Assembly (NCBI GenBank): GCA_018668795.1 | Contig: JABJBD010000032.1 | Coordinates: 1-7,849 of the forward strand | Direction of reading: 5' to 3' | Source of the DNA: Candidatus Puniceispirillum sp. | GTDB taxonomy: Bacteria > Pseudomonadota > Alphaproteobacteria > Puniceispirillales > Puniceispirillaceae | Length of the DNA: 7,849 nucleotides | Part shown: positions 5,055 to 7,849 of the stretch, piece by piece | Numbering within the stretch: the stretch's first letter is position 1 | Layout: each line of letters starts with the position of its first letter | Translations under genes and position numbers: made by a program | Notes under the pieces: model-generated | What the model was told of the DNA's origin: nothing | The model's database searches: none | Seen by the model: only the letters and a program-made list of their open reading frames with translations

Positions 5055-7849
5055 ATGAACGATTTGATGAATCCTTTCGGGCAAACACAAGGCCCGCAGA
5101 GCTTTGACAAAATCAGAATTTCCATCGCATCACCCGAGCGTATTCGGTCTTGGTCATTCGGTGAGATTAAAAAGCCGGAAACGATTAACTATCGTACGTT
5201 TAAGCCAGAAAAAGACGGTCTTTTCTGTGCCCGTATTTTTGGACCTGTTCGTGATTACGAATGTCTTTGCGGTAAATATAAGCGGATGAAGTATCGCGGT
5301 ATTATCTGCGAGAAATGTGGTGTTGAAGTTACTCTTTCCAAAGTACGCCGCGAGCGCATGGGGCATATTGAACTTGCTGCGCCCGTTGCGCATATCTGGT
5401 TTCTGAAATCGCTTCCAAGCCGTATCGGTCTGCTTGTCGATATGACATTAAAGGATCTGGAACGCGTTCTGTATTTTGAAAACTTTGTCGTGATCGAGCC
5501 TGGTATGACGTCGCTGGTCAAAGGCCAGCTTCTGTCAGAAGAAGAATATTACGATGCGCAGGACGAATTTGGTGATGATGCTTTCGAAGCCAGCATTGGT
5601 GCCGAAGCCATCAAAAAGGTTCTTGTTGATCTTGACCTTGATCAAGAGCGCGTAAAAATCCGCGAAGAGCTGATCGCAACAGGTTCGGAAGCCAAGCGCA
5701 AAAAGCTTGTAAAGCGTCTGAAACTTGTTGATGCCTTCAAAGAGTCTGGATGTCGTCCTGAATGGATGATTCTTGACGTTGTGCCTGTGATTCCGCCGGA
5801 ATTGCGCCCGTTGGTGCCGTTGGATGGTGGCCGCTTTGCGACCTCTGACCTTAACGATCTTTATCGCCGCGTTATCAATCGTAACAACCGTCTAAAGCGT
5901 CTGATCGAACTGCGCGCGCCGGACATTATTGTCCGTAACGAAAAGCGCATGTTGCAGGAATCAGTTGATGCGCTGTTTGACAATGGTCGTCGTGGCCGCG
6001 TTATCAGCGGCGTCAATAAGCGTCCCCTGAAATCGCTGTCGGATATGCTTAAAGGCAAGCAGGGTCGTTTCCGTCAGAACCTACTTGGTAAGCGTGTCGA
6101 TTATTCGGGTCGTTCGGTTATCGTTGTTGGACCTGAACTCAAACTGCATCAATGCGGTCTGCCAAAGAAGATGGCACTGGAATTGTTCAAGCCATTTATC
6201 TACTCAAAGCTAGAGCTTTATGCGATGGCCAGCACAGTCAAAATGGCCAAGCGTATGGTGGAAAAAGAACGTCCCGAAGTCTGGGACATTCTTGAAGAGG
6301 TGATCCGCGAGCATCCGGTGATGCTGAACCGGGCGCCAACGTTGCACCGTTTGGGCATTCAGGCGTTCGAGCCGGTGCTGATCGAAGGCAAGGCGATCCA
6401 ACTTCATCCGTTGGTGTGCGCCGCCTTCAACGCCGATTTCGATGGCGACCAAATGGCGGTCCACGTGCCGTTGAGTTTGGAAGCCCAGTTGGAAGCGCGG
6501 GTCTTGATGATGTCCACCAACAACATCCTCAGCCCAGCCAATGGCAAGCCAATCATCGTGCCGTCGCAAGATATCGTTCTGGGTCTTTATTACATGACCC
6601 TGATGCGGGAAAACGAGATTGGCGAAGGTATGGCGTTTGCCAATTTGTCCGAAATCGAGATGGCCCTGGATAATGGTGCGGTGAGTCTGCACGCCAAAAT
6701 CAAGGCGCGTTTTGAAACTGTCGACGAAAAGGGCAAGCCCGTAACCCAGGTGGTTGAGTCAACCCCGGGGCGGATGTTCCTGGCTAAGGAACTGCCTCGT
6801 AATCCAGCGATCGGGTTCGATTTGGTCAACCAGCTGCTGTCGAAAAAGGCAATTACCCACGTCATTGACGTGATCTATCGCCACTGCGGACAAAAAGAGA
6901 CCGTGCTGTTTGCGGATCACATCATGCAGCTGGGGTTCCGGTTCTCCACCCGAGCCGGAATTTCGTTCGGCAAAGACGACATGGTCATTCCGCCGTCGAA
7001 GGAAGCCGTGGTGACCACGACCCAGAACCTGGTGAAAGAATATGAACAGCAGTATTCGGACGGCCTGATTACCCAGGGCGAGAAATACAACAAAGTCATC
7101 GATGCCTGGTCCCAATCCACGGACAAGGTGGCCGACGTGATGATGGCTGGGATTGCCGACACGGCTAACCAAATCGATCCCAAAACCGGCCGCTACAAGC
7201 AATCCAATTCAGTGTTCATGATGGCGGATTCCGGCGCCCGTGGCTCTGCCGCCCAAATGAAGCAATTGGCGGGAATGCGCGGCCTGATGGCCAAACCGTC
7301 CGGCGAAATTATTGAAACGCCGATTATTTCGAACTTCAAAGAAGGCCTGTCGGTGCTGGAATACTTCAATTCCACCCACGGGGCACGCAAAGGCCTGGCT
7401 GATACGGCGCTGAAAACAGCCAATTCTGGGTATTTGACCCGGCGGTTGGTGGACGTGGCCCAGGACTGCATCATTGTCGAAAATGATTGCGGGACCACCA
7501 AGGGCATCACCGTCAAAGAAGTTTTGGAAGGCGGCGATATTATTGTCCCCTTGTCCGAACGCATCCTGGGTCGGTCTTCGGCTCTTCTTGTGAAAGATCC
7601 TGTGACCGGTAAGAAATTGTTTTCGGCCGGCACGGTCTTGGGTGAAAAAGAAGTTGATGCGGCTGAAAAGGCCGGGATGGATCAGTTGTTAATTCGCTCG
7701 GTGCTGACCTGCGAAAGCAAGGACGGTGTTTGCGGAACCTGCTATGGCCGTGATCTGGCCCGGGGCACGTCGGTCAATATCGGCGAGGCCGTTGGGGTCA
7801 TCGCTGCGCAATCCATTGGTGAGCCTGGAACCCAGTTGACCATGCGGAC
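5055..7849 (+). CDS. rpoC: DNA-directed RNA polymerase subunit beta' (3' end beyond window; possibly mosaic)
   Basis: The first 931 codons plus two bases of the largest RNA polymerase subunit, out of roughly 1400 expected for Alphaproteobacteria. The ATG at 5055 follows AAAGG at 5043-5047 and gives the usual start MNDLMNPFGQ. The N-terminal zinc ribbon has C70, C72, C85 and C88, identical in numbering to E. coli. The clamp and rudder region follows (VDYSGRSVIVVGPELKLH). The catalytic loop NADFDGDQMAVH carries the three Mg-binding aspartates D461, D463 and D465. The bridge helix region includes GARGSAAQMKQLAGMRGLM and THGARKGLADTALKTANSGY. The second zinc site is C812, C886, C893 and C896. The window ends at GEPGTQLTMR, just before the trigger loop. 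The frame is unbroken, but codon choice changes sharply near 6294-6411, so the first ~415 codons match the upstream genes and the remaining ~500 do not. Gene identity is certain; the unity of the sequence is not. Confidence 0.96.
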   Translation, partial: MNDLMNPFGQTQGPQSFDKIRISIASPERIRSWSFGEIKKPETINYRTFKPEKDGLFCARIFGPVRDYECLCGKYKRMKYRGIICEKCGVEVTLSKVRRERMGHIELAAPVAHIWFLKSLPSRIGLLVDMTLKDLERVLYFENFVVIEPGMTSLVKGQLLSEEEYYDAQDEFGDDAFEASIGAEAIKKVLVDLDLDQERVKIREELIATGSEAKRKKLVKRLKLVDAFKESGCRPEWMILDVVPVIPPELRPLVPLDGGRFATSDLNDLYRRVINRNNRLKRLIELRAPDIIVRNEKRMLQESVDALFDNGRRGRVISGVNKRPLKSLSDMLKGKQGRFRQNLLGKRVDYSGRSVIVVGPELKLHQCGLPKKMALELFKPFIYSKLELYAMASTVKMAKRMVEKERPEVWDILEEVIREHPVMLNRAPTLHRLGIQAFEPVLIEGKAIQLHPLVCAAFNADFDGDQMAVHVPLSLEAQLEARVLMMSTNNILSPANGKPIIVPSQDIVLGLYYMTLMRENEIGEGMAFANLSEIEMALDNGAVSLHAKIKARFETVDEKGKPVTQVVESTPGRMFLAKELPRNPAIGFDLVNQLLSKKAITHVIDVIYRHCGQKETVLFADHIMQLGFRFSTRAGISFGKDDMVIPPSKEAVVTTTQNLVKEYEQQYSDGLITQGEKYNKVIDAWSQSTDKVADVMMAGIADTANQIDPKTGRYKQSNSVFMMADSGARGSAAQMKQLAGMRGLMAKPSGEIIETPIISNFKEGLSVLEYFNSTHGARKGLADTALKTANSGYLTRRLVDVAQDCIIVENDCGTTKGITVKEVLEGGDIIVPLSERILGRSSALLVKDPVTGKKLFSAGTVLGEKEVDAAEKAGMDQLLIRSVLTCESKDGVCGTCYGRDLARGTSVNIGEAVGVIAAQSIGEPGTQLTMR
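6294..6411. other. Codon-usage breakpoint inside rpoC (possible chimera or recombination junction)
   Basis: Codon choice switches here without any change of frame. Hand counts in rpoC before 6300 versus after it: Leu CTT 19 of 46 against 4 of 46; Leu TTG 6 against 18; Arg CGG 2 of 38 against 10 of 23; Gly GGT 16 of 27 against 8 of 45; Thr ACC 1 of 9 against 21 of 31; Ser TCC 2 of 22 against 11 of 31. The last clearly upstream-style codons are CTT GAA at 6291-6296. An isolated CTT CAT at 6402-6407 leaves the exact point open. The encoded stretch includes PVMLNRAPTLHRLG, which is nearly invariant among bacteria and so favours both misassembly and homologous crossover. Confidence 0.7.

Noticed and set aside
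6280..6420. Frameshift or deletion at the rpoC codon-usage break
   Set aside because: The frame was followed codon by codon; the protein reads through WDILEEVIREHPVMLN and the catalytic motif with numbering only one residue off E. coli.
6210..6692. 160-aa open frame on the minus strand opposite rpoC
   Set aside because: It lies wholly antisense to conserved RpoC, has a composition rich in His and Gln that is typical of reverse-strand shadows, and shows no recognisable domain.
7193..7633. 146-aa open frame on the minus strand opposite the bridge helix and second zinc region of rpoC
   Set aside because: Shadow of the rpoC frame; the sense strand is fully explained by invariant RpoC motifs. 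The overlapping 6759-7202 antisense frame is rejected for the same reason.

Overview
This window is an ordinary core housekeeping locus, the ribosomal-protein and RNA-polymerase operon. It holds the 3' end of rplJ (L10), complete rplL (L7/L12), complete rpoB (beta subunit) and the first two thirds of rpoC (beta' subunit), all on the + strand. No mobile element, CRISPR array, tRNA, defence system or novel gene cluster is visible. The proteins look alphaproteobacterial: RpoB is 1392 aa against 1342 in E. coli, RpoC begins in the usual alphaproteobacterial way (MNDLMNPFGQ), and L10 has its C-terminal QAPA repeats. A marine lineage of moderate GC, such as a SAR116-like one, would fit the codon use, but that is only a guess.

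Layout: rplJ ends at 188. A 37-nt gap leads to rplL (226-606). A 185-nt spacer follows with two perfect-core stem-loops and a weak terminator-like hairpin, in the place where E. coli has its rplL-rpoB attenuator and RNase III site. rpoB runs from 792 to 4970. An 84-nt spacer with two small hairpins leads to rpoC, which starts at 5055 and runs off the window at base 7849. No promoter was found, so transcription presumably enters from upstream of rplJ.

The genes serve gene expression together. L10 and L12 form the ribosomal stalk that recruits translation GTPases. Beta and beta' form the catalytic core of RNA polymerase. Co-transcription with attenuation between rplL and rpoB would set the ratio of stalk protein to polymerase.

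The one strong anomaly lies inside rpoC. The reading frame and protein are intact, but codon choice changes abruptly at about 6294-6411. In hand counts over seven amino-acid families, G/C at the third position rises from about 46% before the break to about 80% after it. The break falls in one of the most conserved stretches of the gene, just before the NADFDGD catalytic motif. A contig chimera (two related genomes joined at a conserved stretch) is the simplest explanation; homologous recombination between lineages is the biological alternative. Until this is settled, do not treat the rpoC sequence after about 6300 as coming from the same genome as the rest.
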